In this document: positions 51,367 to 59,327 of the stretch, piece by piece
How the letters are laid out: each line of letters opens with the position of its first letter
Numbering within the stretch: the stretch's first letter is position 1
Source of the DNA: UBA6770 sp965660875
Lineage (GTDB): Bacteria; Bacteroidota; Bacteroidia; Flavobacteriales_G; Salibacteraceae
DNA: 64,000 nt
Direction of reading: 5' to 3'
NCBI GenBank assembly: GCA_965660875.1
Contig: CBFIBQ010000003.1
Coordinates: forward strand, 1 to 64,000
Position numbers and translations under genes: made by a program
The notes under the pieces: model-generated
Told to the model about the DNA's origin: nothing
What the model saw: only the letters and a program-made list of their open reading frames with translations
Database searches by the model: none

Positions 51367-53799
51367 TTAGAAGTCAATGATAACACCTATAGTTGGCAAC
51401 ACAGTACCAGCAGTACTAGGTATTTGCTCTAGGTCGTAACGCTGCTGATTGAATGGGGCACTTGGATTAACAACTACAGGAACGCCGTTGGCATCTTCAA
51501 TAGGAAACAAAATGGGTTGTGCTTGAGCCTGAAAATTATATAGATTCTGAATATCAAGGTATAAATTCAGCGACCATTTTTCAAAATTCCAAATCTTATC
51601 TACTCGGATATCTAATTGGTGAAATTCGCCTAAATTAACGGTATTCACGTTGTTGTAGTCCAGCACACCAGCAGGGTTCACATCATATACGGGACGCAAT
51701 GCAGATACTCCTAACAAATAAGGAGTTGCCGGCCTTCCACTCACAAAACGCCATCTCGCACCTACCTCCCAATTGTTTTTAAACTTTTTTCCAGCGGTAG
51801 CTGAAATCAGGTGCTCCGAGTCCCAAGCCGATGGAGCAAACTCCCCGTCTATATTTGTGAATTCTGAACGCACCCAGGTATAGCTCAGAATTCCATAGAA
51901 CCCTTTGTACAATTTCTGTTGCGCCATAAGCTCTACTCCGTAGGCTCTTCCCTCAGAAGTTGAAGTAGCTTCTTCGTTTCCAATCACGCCAAAGTCTGCA
52001 CCTAAATTTGCTAGACTGATACCTTTGTCTACCAACATTGGGTAGTCCTGATACAGCTTATAAAATCCTTCAACCGTAATTTTTGAAGATTCTTTAGGCC
52101 GGTATTCCAATCCGCCGTTTAAGTGATTTGCTTTAATATATTTTAGTCCATTGTTTTTATTCACAAACTCACCATTACGCTGAAAGCCCATCACGGTATA
52201 TGGAGGAAGCTGAGCAAACCTACCCGCAGCTAAATTCACCGAGTATTTTTCAGATAATGCAAATGAGGCACTTGCTCTTGGGGCCAGTTGATTGATTGGA
52301 TTCATCATGTTATCGTTGTAGTCGTTAAAGTCTGAACGCACTCCAAAACTCACGTTTAACCTGCTTTCCAATAAACGCTTACTTACTTGCACAAAGGCAC
52401 CATACTTATTTAAGTTAAACGCTGAATTAAAGTTAAAGGTATCTAACCTAGAGGGCGCTACTGGAGTAGCCGGGATAAAAATACGATTGAACGTTTCATT
52501 GTTGTACTTCGCAAATTCATAATTGATTCCTGCCACGATTTTCCAATCGTTTATGCGGGTGGTATTTTCAAAACGAAACTTGTTTTCTATTTCTTGTGAG
52601 CGGTACCTTAAAGTTAGATTATCCTCCGAACTTTTATCGTTGTTGGTGTACTTCTCTGCTTCATTGTTCAGCATATTTCTACTCAACACATAAGTTTGGA
52701 AGCTATTTTCTTGAAAGTGTTTGTAAACAACTCCTATTGTATAGTTCCACTGATCTGAACTCGGCAAATTTTGAAGAATATAGCGCTGATCTTTTGTCTC
52801 ATTGGCATCCAAGTTCAATACGTTTTTGTCCAAAGCACCTATGCTAATTAAACTGATTTCATTTTTCTTGTTGATTTTATGTTTAACCTTTGTCTGATAA
52901 TCCCAATAAGTTGGCAAAAAAGGCAATCCAAGCGCTGTAAATAGAAATTGTAAATAGGATTGTCTAGCTGAAAAAACAAATGTGGTTTTCTTACTTTTTC
53001 CCAATGGACCGTCTAAGGTTAAACCAATATCTGAGGAACCTACCGTTACCTTTCCTTTGAGTTTTTCAGAGTTTCCGTCCAGTTGTTTAAATGTTAAAAG
53101 TGAGCTAAGCATGTTACCCCTGCTTGCTGGAAACGCTCCAGCCTGAAAGTCTACTTCACGTATTAAATTCACATTAATAATACCAACTGGCCCTCCTGAT
53201 GCTCCTTGAGTCTGGAAATGATTAATAGTTGGCACTTCAACCTCGTCAAGGTAAAAGCGGTTTTCATTTGGAGCCCCTCCTCTAATGATAATGTCGTTTC
53301 TAAAAGCAGGCGTTGAAGTTACACCTGGGAAGGACTGAACTACTTTTGATATGTCCCTGTTTGCCCCTGCTGCTCTCTCAATTTCAGCAACACTGATAGT
53401 TTGCATAGACAATGGACTCTCCATAGTTTTATTAAAGGAGGATGCTTCTACAACAACCTCTTTCATCTGCGTAGAGGATTTCTCCATTTTTATATTGAAA
53501 TTGGTTTGACGACCAGAGATAATATTGATTTCGCCACTTACTTTCGGCTGATAACCCAGCACTGAAACTTGTAATTGAACAAAACCAGGCTCAATATTTT
53601 CAATCAAATAATTTCCGTCAAAATCAGTAGCTGTACCTTTTGTAGTACCCTTAATTATGATATTAGCAAATGGAATGGGTTCGTTACTTATTTCATCAAT
53701 CAGCTTTCCTTTAACGCTACCCGTTCCAGATTGGGCAAAAATTTGAAAAGAAAAAAGCAATGCAATAAACGTAAGTAGAGTGTGCTTTGGAGTAATCAC
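51367..53799 (-). CDS. TonB-dependent receptor with carboxypeptidase-like N-terminal domain
   Basis: Outer-membrane active-transport receptor of 810 residues. A signal peptide (MITPKHTLLTFIALLFSFQIFAQ, initiated at GTG) precedes a carboxypeptidase-regulatory-like beta-sandwich (about 28-110: VKGKLIDEISNEPIPFANIIIKGT). The plug follows (EIERAAGANRDISKVVQSFPGV, DIIIRGGAPNENRFYLDEVEVP), then a 22-stranded barrel. No SusD-like partner is adjacent, so it is probably not a glycan SusC; ligand could be iron complex or peptide. Divergent from ahpC; both have promoter boxes in the 140-base gap. Confidence 0.93.
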   Translation of the reverse strand: MITPKHTLLTFIALLFSFQIFAQSGTGSVKGKLIDEISNEPIPFANIIIKGTTKGTATDFDGNYLIENIEPGFVQLQVSVLGYQPKVSGEINIISGRQTNFNIKMEKSSTQMKEVVVEASSFNKTMESPLSMQTISVAEIERAAGANRDISKVVQSFPGVTSTPAFRNDIIIRGGAPNENRFYLDEVEVPTINHFQTQGASGGPVGIINVNLIREVDFQAGAFPASRGNMLSSLLTFKQLDGNSEKLKGKVTVGSSDIGLTLDGPLGKSKKTTFVFSARQSYLQFLFTALGLPFLPTYWDYQTKVKHKINKKNEISLISIGALDKNVLNLDANETKDQRYILQNLPSSDQWNYTIGVVYKHFQENSFQTYVLSRNMLNNEAEKYTNNDKSSEDNLTLRYRSQEIENKFRFENTTRINDWKIVAGINYEFAKYNNETFNRIFIPATPVAPSRLDTFNFNSAFNLNKYGAFVQVSKRLLESRLNVSFGVRSDFNDYNDNMMNPINQLAPRASASFALSEKYSVNLAAGRFAQLPPYTVMGFQRNGEFVNKNNGLKYIKANHLNGGLEYRPKESSKITVEGFYKLYQDYPMLVDKGISLANLGADFGVIGNEEATSTSEGRAYGVELMAQQKLYKGFYGILSYTWVRSEFTNIDGEFAPSAWDSEHLISATAGKKFKNNWEVGARWRFVSGRPATPYLLGVSALRPVYDVNPAGVLDYNNVNTVNLGEFHQLDIRVDKIWNFEKWSLNLYLDIQNLYNFQAQAQPILFPIEDANGVPVVVNPSAPFNQQRYDLEQIPSTAGTVLPTIGVIIDF

Positions 53800-53817
53800 A
53801 GTTTTTGAGTTTTAGTT

Positions 53818-53825
53818 CAAACCTA
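53818..53825 (-). promoter_or_regulatory. -7 promoter box of the TonB-dependent receptor
   Basis: TAGGTTTG on the minus strand, an exact TAnnTTTG match, 18 bases upstream of the GTG start. Confidence 0.5.
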
Positions 53826-53895
53826 AAACAACACACATTTAAAAAGGTTAACAATAAAACCAGATTTAATAGATTTTAAAGGTTGGCAACTGATT

Positions 53896-53903
53896 TACCT
53901 TTG
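53896..53903 (+). promoter_or_regulatory. -7 promoter box of ahpC
   Basis: TACCTTTG, identical to boxes at 39971, 56445 and 63135; predicted transcription start about 53909, 30 bases before the ATG at 53940. Confidence 0.55.
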
Positions 53904-53939
53904 CCGCTCAATTTTGTAAAACATTTAAAATCAAAAAAT

Positions 53940-54572
53940 ATGTCAGTATTAGTTGGACAAAAAGCCCCTTCATTCTCTGAAGCAACAGTAGTTAACGGAG
54001 TTGAGGTTGTAAATGACTTTTCATTAGATCAGTACATTGGTAAAAGCCATGTTTTATTCTTTTTCTACCCTAAAGATTTCACTTTTGTATGCCCAACAGA
54101 GTTGCATGCTTTTCAAAGCAAATTAGACGAGTTTAAAAAACGCGGTGTTGAAGTTGTAGCTTGCTCAACAGACACAGCTGAGTCGCATTGGGGTTGGTTA
54201 CAGATGGAAAAAAGCCATGGTGGAATTAAAGGCATTACTTATCCAATTGTTGCAGATACGTCAAAGTGTATTTCTGCAAACTATGGTGTACTTGCTGGAG
54301 ATTACGACATTGATGAAACGGGCCAATTGATGGCAACCGGACCAATGATTGCTTACCGTGGTTTGTTTTTAATTGACAAAGAAGGTACTGTACAGCACCA
54401 AGTAGTGAACAACTTCCCATTAGGTAGAAGCGTAAACGAAGCCTTAAGAATGGTGGATGCTTTGCTTCATTTTGAAGAAAATGGTGAAGTATGTCCAGCG
54501 GATTGGGCAAAAGGTCAAGATGCAATGAAAGAATCTCATGATGGAGTTGCTGATTACCTTGCTTCGCATTAA
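53940..54572 (+). CDS. ahpC: Typical 2-Cys peroxiredoxin (AhpC/Prx1 type)
   Basis: Thiol peroxidase reducing hydrogen peroxide and organic peroxides. From the ATG at 53940 the protein has 210 residues. The peroxidatic Cys is in FYPKDFTFVCPTE near residue 49, and the resolving Cys in EENGEVCPADW near residue 172, the typical 2-Cys arrangement. The frame can be read upstream to TTG at 53883, but that sequence lies over the promoter box. Divergent from the TonB receptor. A strong bidirectional terminator follows. No AhpF reductase is adjacent. Confidence 0.95.
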   Translation: MSVLVGQKAPSFSEATVVNGVEVVNDFSLDQYIGKSHVLFFFYPKDFTFVCPTELHAFQSKLDEFKKRGVEVVACSTDTAESHWGWLQMEKSHGGIKGITYPIVADTSKCISANYGVLAGDYDIDETGQLMATGPMIAYRGLFLIDKEGTVQHQVVNNFPLGRSVNEALRMVDALLHFEENGEVCPADWAKGQDAMKESHDGVADYLASH

Positions 54573-54593
54573 TCAGCGATACATATTAATTTC

Positions 54594-54619
54594 AAAAAAG
54601 CGGCTTTGGCCGCTTTTTT
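54594..54619 (+). terminator. Rho-independent terminator of ahpC
   Basis: AAAAAAGCGGC / GCCGCTTTTTT, 11-base-pair stem with TTTG loop, 21 bases after the ahpC stop. T-run on the plus strand. Confidence 0.9.
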
Positions 54620-54645
54620 GCTTTTACATTGATTAATATTGAAAA

Positions 54646-55986
54646 ATGTCGGGTACAATGAGAACGTATGCTTTAATTATCATTGCTTTTTTGCTAACTG
54701 CAGAAACAATTTCCCAGGAGGATAATGTCGAATATTTTCCAGAAGCCCGCCTAAGCTATAAAAACCAAACATACAACTCCCAAATTCATACGGTAAGCCT
54801 GCACAAAAAGAGTAACCCAATAAGTTTACCAATTATAGCACTTGGCGGAGGTGACCGATTGGAACTTTCCTTCGATGACTTCAGCATGAAAGTAGAGGAT
54901 TTAAATTATAAAATTGTACACTGCGACTTCAATTGGGAAGCTACCGATTTACAGTATTTTCAATACATCACTGGCACTGAGGAGCCCTTTATAAACGACT
55001 ACACCTATTCTACCGCATTCAATCAATCGTACATTCATTACTCTGTGCAGCTGCCTAATAATGATGTGCGTTTCAAACTCTCTGGTAACTACGTAATTTA
55101 CGTTTACAGAAATGGTGACCCAACAAAACTTTTGCTTTCACACCGGTTTTATGTCAGTGAGAACCGAGTAGAGCTCAAAGCCAATGTTTCGCCTGCATTT
55201 GACCCCGCCTTCCGGGATAAAAAGCATGAAATTGACTTCTCAATTAACCACGAAAAATACCCCATTATTAATCCATCAGAAGCGATAAAGGTTAAGCTCT
55301 TTCAGAATAACAGAACAGACAATGCGATTACCGATTTAAAACCTTTGTTCGTCTCAAACAACCAATTAGATTATAACCATAATGGACCAAATAGCTTTTG
55401 GGCCGGAAATGAGCAGCGCTTTGTTGATTTGAGGAACCTGAGTCAGCGTACAGAAAACATTTCGGGATATATCAATCGGACGGATAGCGTACACGTATTC
55501 CTTGAACCAATGTCGAAACGTAGGTTGCATAGACAGGGAGACCTAAGAGGCACCTTATATGGAGGAAGGGTCATAGGGTCGACAGCCTTTAATCACACCA
55601 CATCAAGCGATATTGATTACTGCATGGTATACTTTTATTTGGACATGGAAGAAAAAGACCCAAACGGCGCCTTTTATATATTCGGAGAATTATCCAATTA
55701 TGTACTCGACAATAAATTCAAAATGACTTATGACGCGGAAAAGAAACGATACAGATTAGCCGTATATTTAAAGCAAGGTTTTTACAATTGGTTAATTATG
55801 TATAGTAAAAATGGAGTTGATGCCGATGTCAATAAAATTGAAGGCAGTTTTATAGATGCTGAGAATCGCTACACTATATTGGTTTACCACCAAGACCTTA
55901 CTGCAAATTATACGCGACTTATAAAGTATCAGGACTTATCTTTTCCGAGTCAAACAGACCAGATACGTTTAAATTTAGGTAGATAA
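54646..55986 (+). CDS. Type IX secretion system plug protein (former DUF5103)
   Basis: Periplasmic/outer-membrane-associated plug that, in Flavobacterium, closes the periplasmic side of the giant SprA translocon. The 446-residue protein has a signal peptide (MRTYALIIIAFLLTAETISQ). The N-terminal domain reads NQTYNSQIHTVSLHKKSNPISLPIIALGGGDRLELSFDDFS and KIVHCDFNWEATDLQYFQYITGTEEPFINDYTYS, and the later domain ends with YRLAVYLKQGFYNWLIMYSKNG. These words are characteristic of the family. It starts after the ahpC terminator, so it has its own promoter. At least four T9SS cargo genes occur in this window. Confidence 0.9.
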   Translation: MSGTMRTYALIIIAFLLTAETISQEDNVEYFPEARLSYKNQTYNSQIHTVSLHKKSNPISLPIIALGGGDRLELSFDDFSMKVEDLNYKIVHCDFNWEATDLQYFQYITGTEEPFINDYTYSTAFNQSYIHYSVQLPNNDVRFKLSGNYVIYVYRNGDPTKLLLSHRFYVSENRVELKANVSPAFDPAFRDKKHEIDFSINHEKYPIINPSEAIKVKLFQNNRTDNAITDLKPLFVSNNQLDYNHNGPNSFWAGNEQRFVDLRNLSQRTENISGYINRTDSVHVFLEPMSKRRLHRQGDLRGTLYGGRVIGSTAFNHTTSSDIDYCMVYFYLDMEEKDPNGAFYIFGELSNYVLDNKFKMTYDAEKKRYRLAVYLKQGFYNWLIMYSKNGVDADVNKIEGSFIDAENRYTILVYHQDLTANYTRLIKYQDLSFPSQTDQIRLNLGR

Positions 55987-56013
55987 CAAAAACTCACTAT
56001 ATTTAGTCCCTGA

Positions 56014-56400
56014 ATGACAAATGAAGTAACATCAAACATAGAGGTAAGTGTAAAGCCTGCCTTTCTTGAGCACTGTTCTGATATTCAAAATGGTCAGTTT
56101 CATTTTTCATACACCATCACTATAACCAACAAAAATCAAGAATCGATACAGCTATTGAGCAGACACTGGAAGATTATGGATAGCCTTTCTCCAACACGTT
56201 ATGTAAATGGCGAAGGAGTGGTTGGAGAACAGCCCATTATACTGCCAGGCGAATCGTACAGCTACCAATCTTACTGCGAACTGTATTCAAATTTAGGCTT
56301 TATGGAGGGTTCTTACATTTTCACAAAAGAAAGCACTCAAGAGCTCGTCGAAGTGCGTATTCCTAGATTCGAATTATCGCTGTTATCTCTTAAAAATTAG
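56014..56400 (+). CDS. apaG: ApaG-domain protein
   Basis: Small beta-sandwich (DUF525) protein of 128 residues, implicated in cation efflux and pyrophosphate-related phenotypes in enterics. It has the family sequence: FSYTITITNKNQESIQLLSRHWKIMDS, then GEGVVGEQPIILPGESYSYQSYCELYSNLGFMEGSY (glycine-rich GxGxxG-like). Full length. It begins 27 bases after the T9SS plug stop, so it is probably co-transcribed, though no functional link is known. Confidence 0.9.
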   Translation: MTNEVTSNIEVSVKPAFLEHCSDIQNGQFHFSYTITITNKNQESIQLLSRHWKIMDSLSPTRYVNGEGVVGEQPIILPGESYSYQSYCELYSNLGFMEGSYIFTKESTQELVEVRIPRFELSLLSLKN

Positions 56401-56425
56401 AGATACTTAGTATTCTCGTACCCTA

Positions 56426-56452
56426 TTGCTCTTTTTACTTTATTTACCTTTG
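56426..56452 (+). promoter_or_regulatory. Promoter of pruA
   Basis: TTG at 56426-56428, 16-base spacer, TACCTTTG at 56445-56452. Same spacing as the desaturase (13601) and S4 (39952) promoters. Confidence 0.65.
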
Positions 56453-56495
56453 CAGCCACAAAAAGTAAAGCGTTTAACCTTTTAAATTTAGATTT

Positions 56496-58121
56496 ATGCC
56501 AAATGGAGTTTTTAATGTTCCCTTTCCGGAAAATGAACCGGTATTAGGGTATGCACCAGGCTCAACTGAAAAAGCAGAACTAGAAGCTGCTTACGAAGAA
56601 TTATACAATTCCGTAATAGATGTACCCATGTACATTGGAAGTAAAACTGTACAAACGGATAATAAGTTACCACTAAGTCCACCTTATGAGCACGCCAAAG
56701 TTATTGGTCACGCAAATATGGGGTCTACAGAACACGTTCAAGATGCAATAGATGCTGCTTTGGCCGCAAAAGATCAATGGTCAAATTTAAGTTGGGAGCA
56801 TAGAGCTTCAATTTTTTTGAAGGCTGCTGATTTATTGGCGGGGCCTTTTCGCGCTAAAATGAATGCCGCTACCATGCTTGGCCAAAGTAAAAATGCGATG
56901 CAAGCAGAAATCGACTCAGCGTGTGAGTTAGTAGACTTTTTGCGATTCAATGCATATTACATGCAGCAAATTTATTCTGAGCAGCCAGATTCTTCTCCAG
57001 GTGTGTGGAATAGGTTAGAGTACCGTCCACTTGAGGGGTTTGTTTTTGCTATTACACCATTCAACTTTACCGCTATTGCAGCAAATTTATGTGCTGCTCC
57101 TGCAATGATGGGTAATACTATTGTCTGGAAACCTTCGGACACTCAAATTTACTCTGCACAAGTGATTATGGAGTTGTTTAAGGCTGCAGGATTACCCGAT
57201 GGAGTAATCAATATGATTACGGTAGATGGTCCAGTTGCTGGTGACGTTATCTTTAACCACAAAGATTTTGCTGGGTTGCATTTTACAGGTTCAACAGGTG
57301 TTTTTAGACACTTATGGAAAACCATTGGAAACAACATTGAAAAATATAGAAGTTACCCTCGAATCGTGGGCGAAACTGGTGGGAAGGACTTTATTATGGT
57401 GCATAAAACTGCCAACACTGAGGAAGTTGCTACCGCTATTTCTAGGGGCTCTTTTGAGTTTCAAGGACAGAAATGCTCAGCAGCTTCAAGAGTGTATCTG
57501 CCAAAATCTATCGCTACAGACGTTATTGATCGGGTAATTGAAGACGTCAATTCATTCAAAGTAGGTGCGCCTTCAGACTTTTCAAACTTTGTAAATGCCG
57601 TAATTGATGAGAAGGCATTTGATAAGATTGCAGGCTTTATAGATCATTGTAATGCCGCAGAAGATGCCGAAGTGGTTGCTGGTGGAACTTACGACAAAAC
57701 AACGGGCTATTTCATTAACCCTACAGTTGTTGTAACGGATAATCCAAAATTCAAAACCATGTGCGAAGAAATCTTTGGCCCTGTGGTTACCATTTTCACT
57801 TACGATGATGACAAGTATGAAGAAACGCTTGAATTATTAGACAATACTTCGGATTATGCGTTAACCGGCTCAATCATTAGTGGAGATCGATACGCTATTG
57901 ATTTCGCAATGAAGAAACTAGAAAATTCAGCAGGAAACTTCTATATCAACGATAAGCCCACAGGAGCTGTTGTTGGACAGCAACCATTTGGTGGTGCTAG
58001 AGGTTCTGGAACTAACGATAAAGCTGGTTCATACTTGAACTTAATTCGTTGGGTATCTCCAAGAACAATAAAAGAAACCTTTGTTCCTGCAAAGGACTAT
58101 AAATATCCATTTTTGGGATAG
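56496..58121 (+). CDS. pruA: L-glutamate gamma-semialdehyde (P5C) dehydrogenase
   Basis: NAD-dependent oxidation of delta-1-pyrroline-5-carboxylate-derived semialdehyde to glutamate in proline catabolism. The 541-residue protein has N-terminal PNGVFNVPFPENEPVLGYAPGS, the NAD-binding ITPFNFTAIAANLCAAPAMMGNTIVWKPSD, catalytic Glu in GETGGKDF and catalytic Cys in FQGQKCSAASR, and the C-terminal GAVVGQQPFGGARGSGTNDKAG. It is the separate (non-PutA) form found in Bacteroidota. Proline dehydrogenase is not in this window. Clear promoter and terminator. Confidence 0.96.
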   Translation: MPNGVFNVPFPENEPVLGYAPGSTEKAELEAAYEELYNSVIDVPMYIGSKTVQTDNKLPLSPPYEHAKVIGHANMGSTEHVQDAIDAALAAKDQWSNLSWEHRASIFLKAADLLAGPFRAKMNAATMLGQSKNAMQAEIDSACELVDFLRFNAYYMQQIYSEQPDSSPGVWNRLEYRPLEGFVFAITPFNFTAIAANLCAAPAMMGNTIVWKPSDTQIYSAQVIMELFKAAGLPDGVINMITVDGPVAGDVIFNHKDFAGLHFTGSTGVFRHLWKTIGNNIEKYRSYPRIVGETGGKDFIMVHKTANTEEVATAISRGSFEFQGQKCSAASRVYLPKSIATDVIDRVIEDVNSFKVGAPSDFSNFVNAVIDEKAFDKIAGFIDHCNAAEDAEVVAGGTYDKTTGYFINPTVVVTDNPKFKTMCEEIFGPVVTIFTYDDDKYEETLELLDNTSDYALTGSIISGDRYAIDFAMKKLENSAGNFYINDKPTGAVVGQQPFGGARGSGTNDKAGSYLNLIRWVSPRTIKETFVPAKDYKYPFLG

Positions 58122-58140
58122 TTTTTAAATCAATTTCAAT

Positions 58141-58174
58141 AAAAAAGCCCGCTCATATTTGAGCGGGCTTTTTT
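58141..58174. terminator. Bidirectional terminator between pruA and LamG-like gene
   Basis: AAAAAAGCCCGCTCA / TGAGCGGGCTTTTTT, 15-base-pair stem with TATT loop. Serves pruA on the plus strand and, 23 bases past its stop, the minus-strand gene at 58197. Confidence 0.9.
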
Positions 58175-58196
58175 TATATCGTATAATCTTGACTTT

Positions 58197-59270
58197 TTAA
58201 TCAGATTTGATAAACCGTATTACCTCATCCTCTACATTTAGGAAGTAAACACCTGCATTAAGACTTGAAATATTAAGCACCCTTTTGTTGTCAATTGATT
58301 CGACTGTATAATATGCATCTACTTCTCTTCCGTGTGTATCAATTATCTTTACACTAGACCTATAACTAAGACCTGTAATTCGTAAGAATTCATTAGACGG
58401 ATTTGGATATAAGGCCAATTCAACCGTATGTATTTCATTTTGAACACCTAGTTCTATTGTATCCCGAACCACTACAGTGTCAACAATTCTAATAGTATCT
58501 CTTATGGTAATGGTATCCCTTATGGTTATGGTATCCCTTACAACTATTGTATCTCTACATGTGCAGTTACAGGGCTTAGTATTCAATGAGTCTATTTGAG
58601 ATTGTGACAATACATCCTCATAAATTATCAATCTATCGATATCATAACCTGAAAGTGCTGCGGAAACACCAGGGGTTCTGTATGGTCTGCCAATGTTGAA
58701 TTTAGCTTGGGGGTTAGAGTTTACTGTTCTATACATTTTTTGTGGTTGTTTTGATTCTAACCTGCCATCGATGTACAAAAATGTGGTGTCACCATCTGTA
58801 TTTAAAGCTATTTGGTGCCACTTTGTATCGTTAACTTGTGTAGTACTAAATAGTGCACCCGTCGAAGAACCACCATACCAACCACTAACTCGACCATCAG
58901 TGTAAATGACTAATCCTCCTCCAGAAAAGGTACCTTCGTATATTGTTCCGTGGCTTACTAAACCGGCACCGTCGCCTTTTACCCAGGTCACCAAACTCAT
59001 CCCAGCCCAAGTTGCATTATCTAGGATGTATGTCGAATTCAAACTCTGACCCAAGTTGAACATGATAGAACTGTCGTTTGAATTTGCTAAACGTCCAGGG
59101 TTATAGTTATACGTCGTTCCAGTCCTGCTTAACAAAAGGTGATTGAGATTGGCAGAACTGTCCTGTTCACTGCCATCAAAATGGTAGTCTGCATAAACTT
59201 TCTGAGCATTTATGAATTGCTGATTAAGTAGCATAGCGCAAATGCAGGTCAAAAAATAAATTCTTTTCAT
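58197..59270 (-). CDS. Secreted LamG-like protein with RDT hexapeptide repeats and T9SS domain
   Basis: Exported 357-residue protein. Signal peptide (MKRIYFLTCICAMLLNQQFINAQ), then a LamG/concanavalin jellyroll (VYADYHFDGSEQDSSANLNHLLL, MSLVTWVKGDGAG, KWHQIALNTDGDTTFLYIDGRLESKQ). A short Cys-rich segment (NTKPCNCTCRDT) leads into six (R/V)DT(I/V)xx repeats, then a T9SS domain (ALYPNPSNEFLRITGL, LNAGVYFLNVEDEV). Surface adhesin-like. Ligand unknown. Confidence 0.82.
   Translation of the reverse strand: MKRIYFLTCICAMLLNQQFINAQKVYADYHFDGSEQDSSANLNHLLLSRTGTTYNYNPGRLANSNDSSIMFNLGQSLNSTYILDNATWAGMSLVTWVKGDGAGLVSHGTIYEGTFSGGGLVIYTDGRVSGWYGGSSTGALFSTTQVNDTKWHQIALNTDGDTTFLYIDGRLESKQPQKMYRTVNSNPQAKFNIGRPYRTPGVSAALSGYDIDRLIIYEDVLSQSQIDSLNTKPCNCTCRDTIVVRDTITIRDTITIRDTIRIVDTVVVRDTIELGVQNEIHTVELALYPNPSNEFLRITGLSYRSSVKIIDTHGREVDAYYTVESIDNKRVLNISSLNAGVYFLNVEDEVIRFIKSD
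58449..58556 (-). repeat. Six tandem 18-bp units encoding RDTIxx
   Basis: Six 18-base units (108 bases) in the LamG-like gene encode RDTIVV, RDTITI, RDTITI, RDTIRI, VDTVVV and RDTIEL. The central units are nearly identical in DNA. Probably a rod or linker before the sorting domain. Confidence 0.8.
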
Positions 59271-59327
59271 ATTACATGTTGTTTTAATAGTGCAAGGTTG
59301 TATGTTATTTAGCCGAGTGCCAATTTA

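Noticed and set aside
53883..53939. Longer AhpC start
   Set aside because: The extension overlaps the TACCTTTG promoter box and is not part of the peroxiredoxin family.
58449..58556. CRISPR-like short tandem repeats
   Set aside because: Repeats are in frame, contiguous without spacers and encode RDTIxx units.
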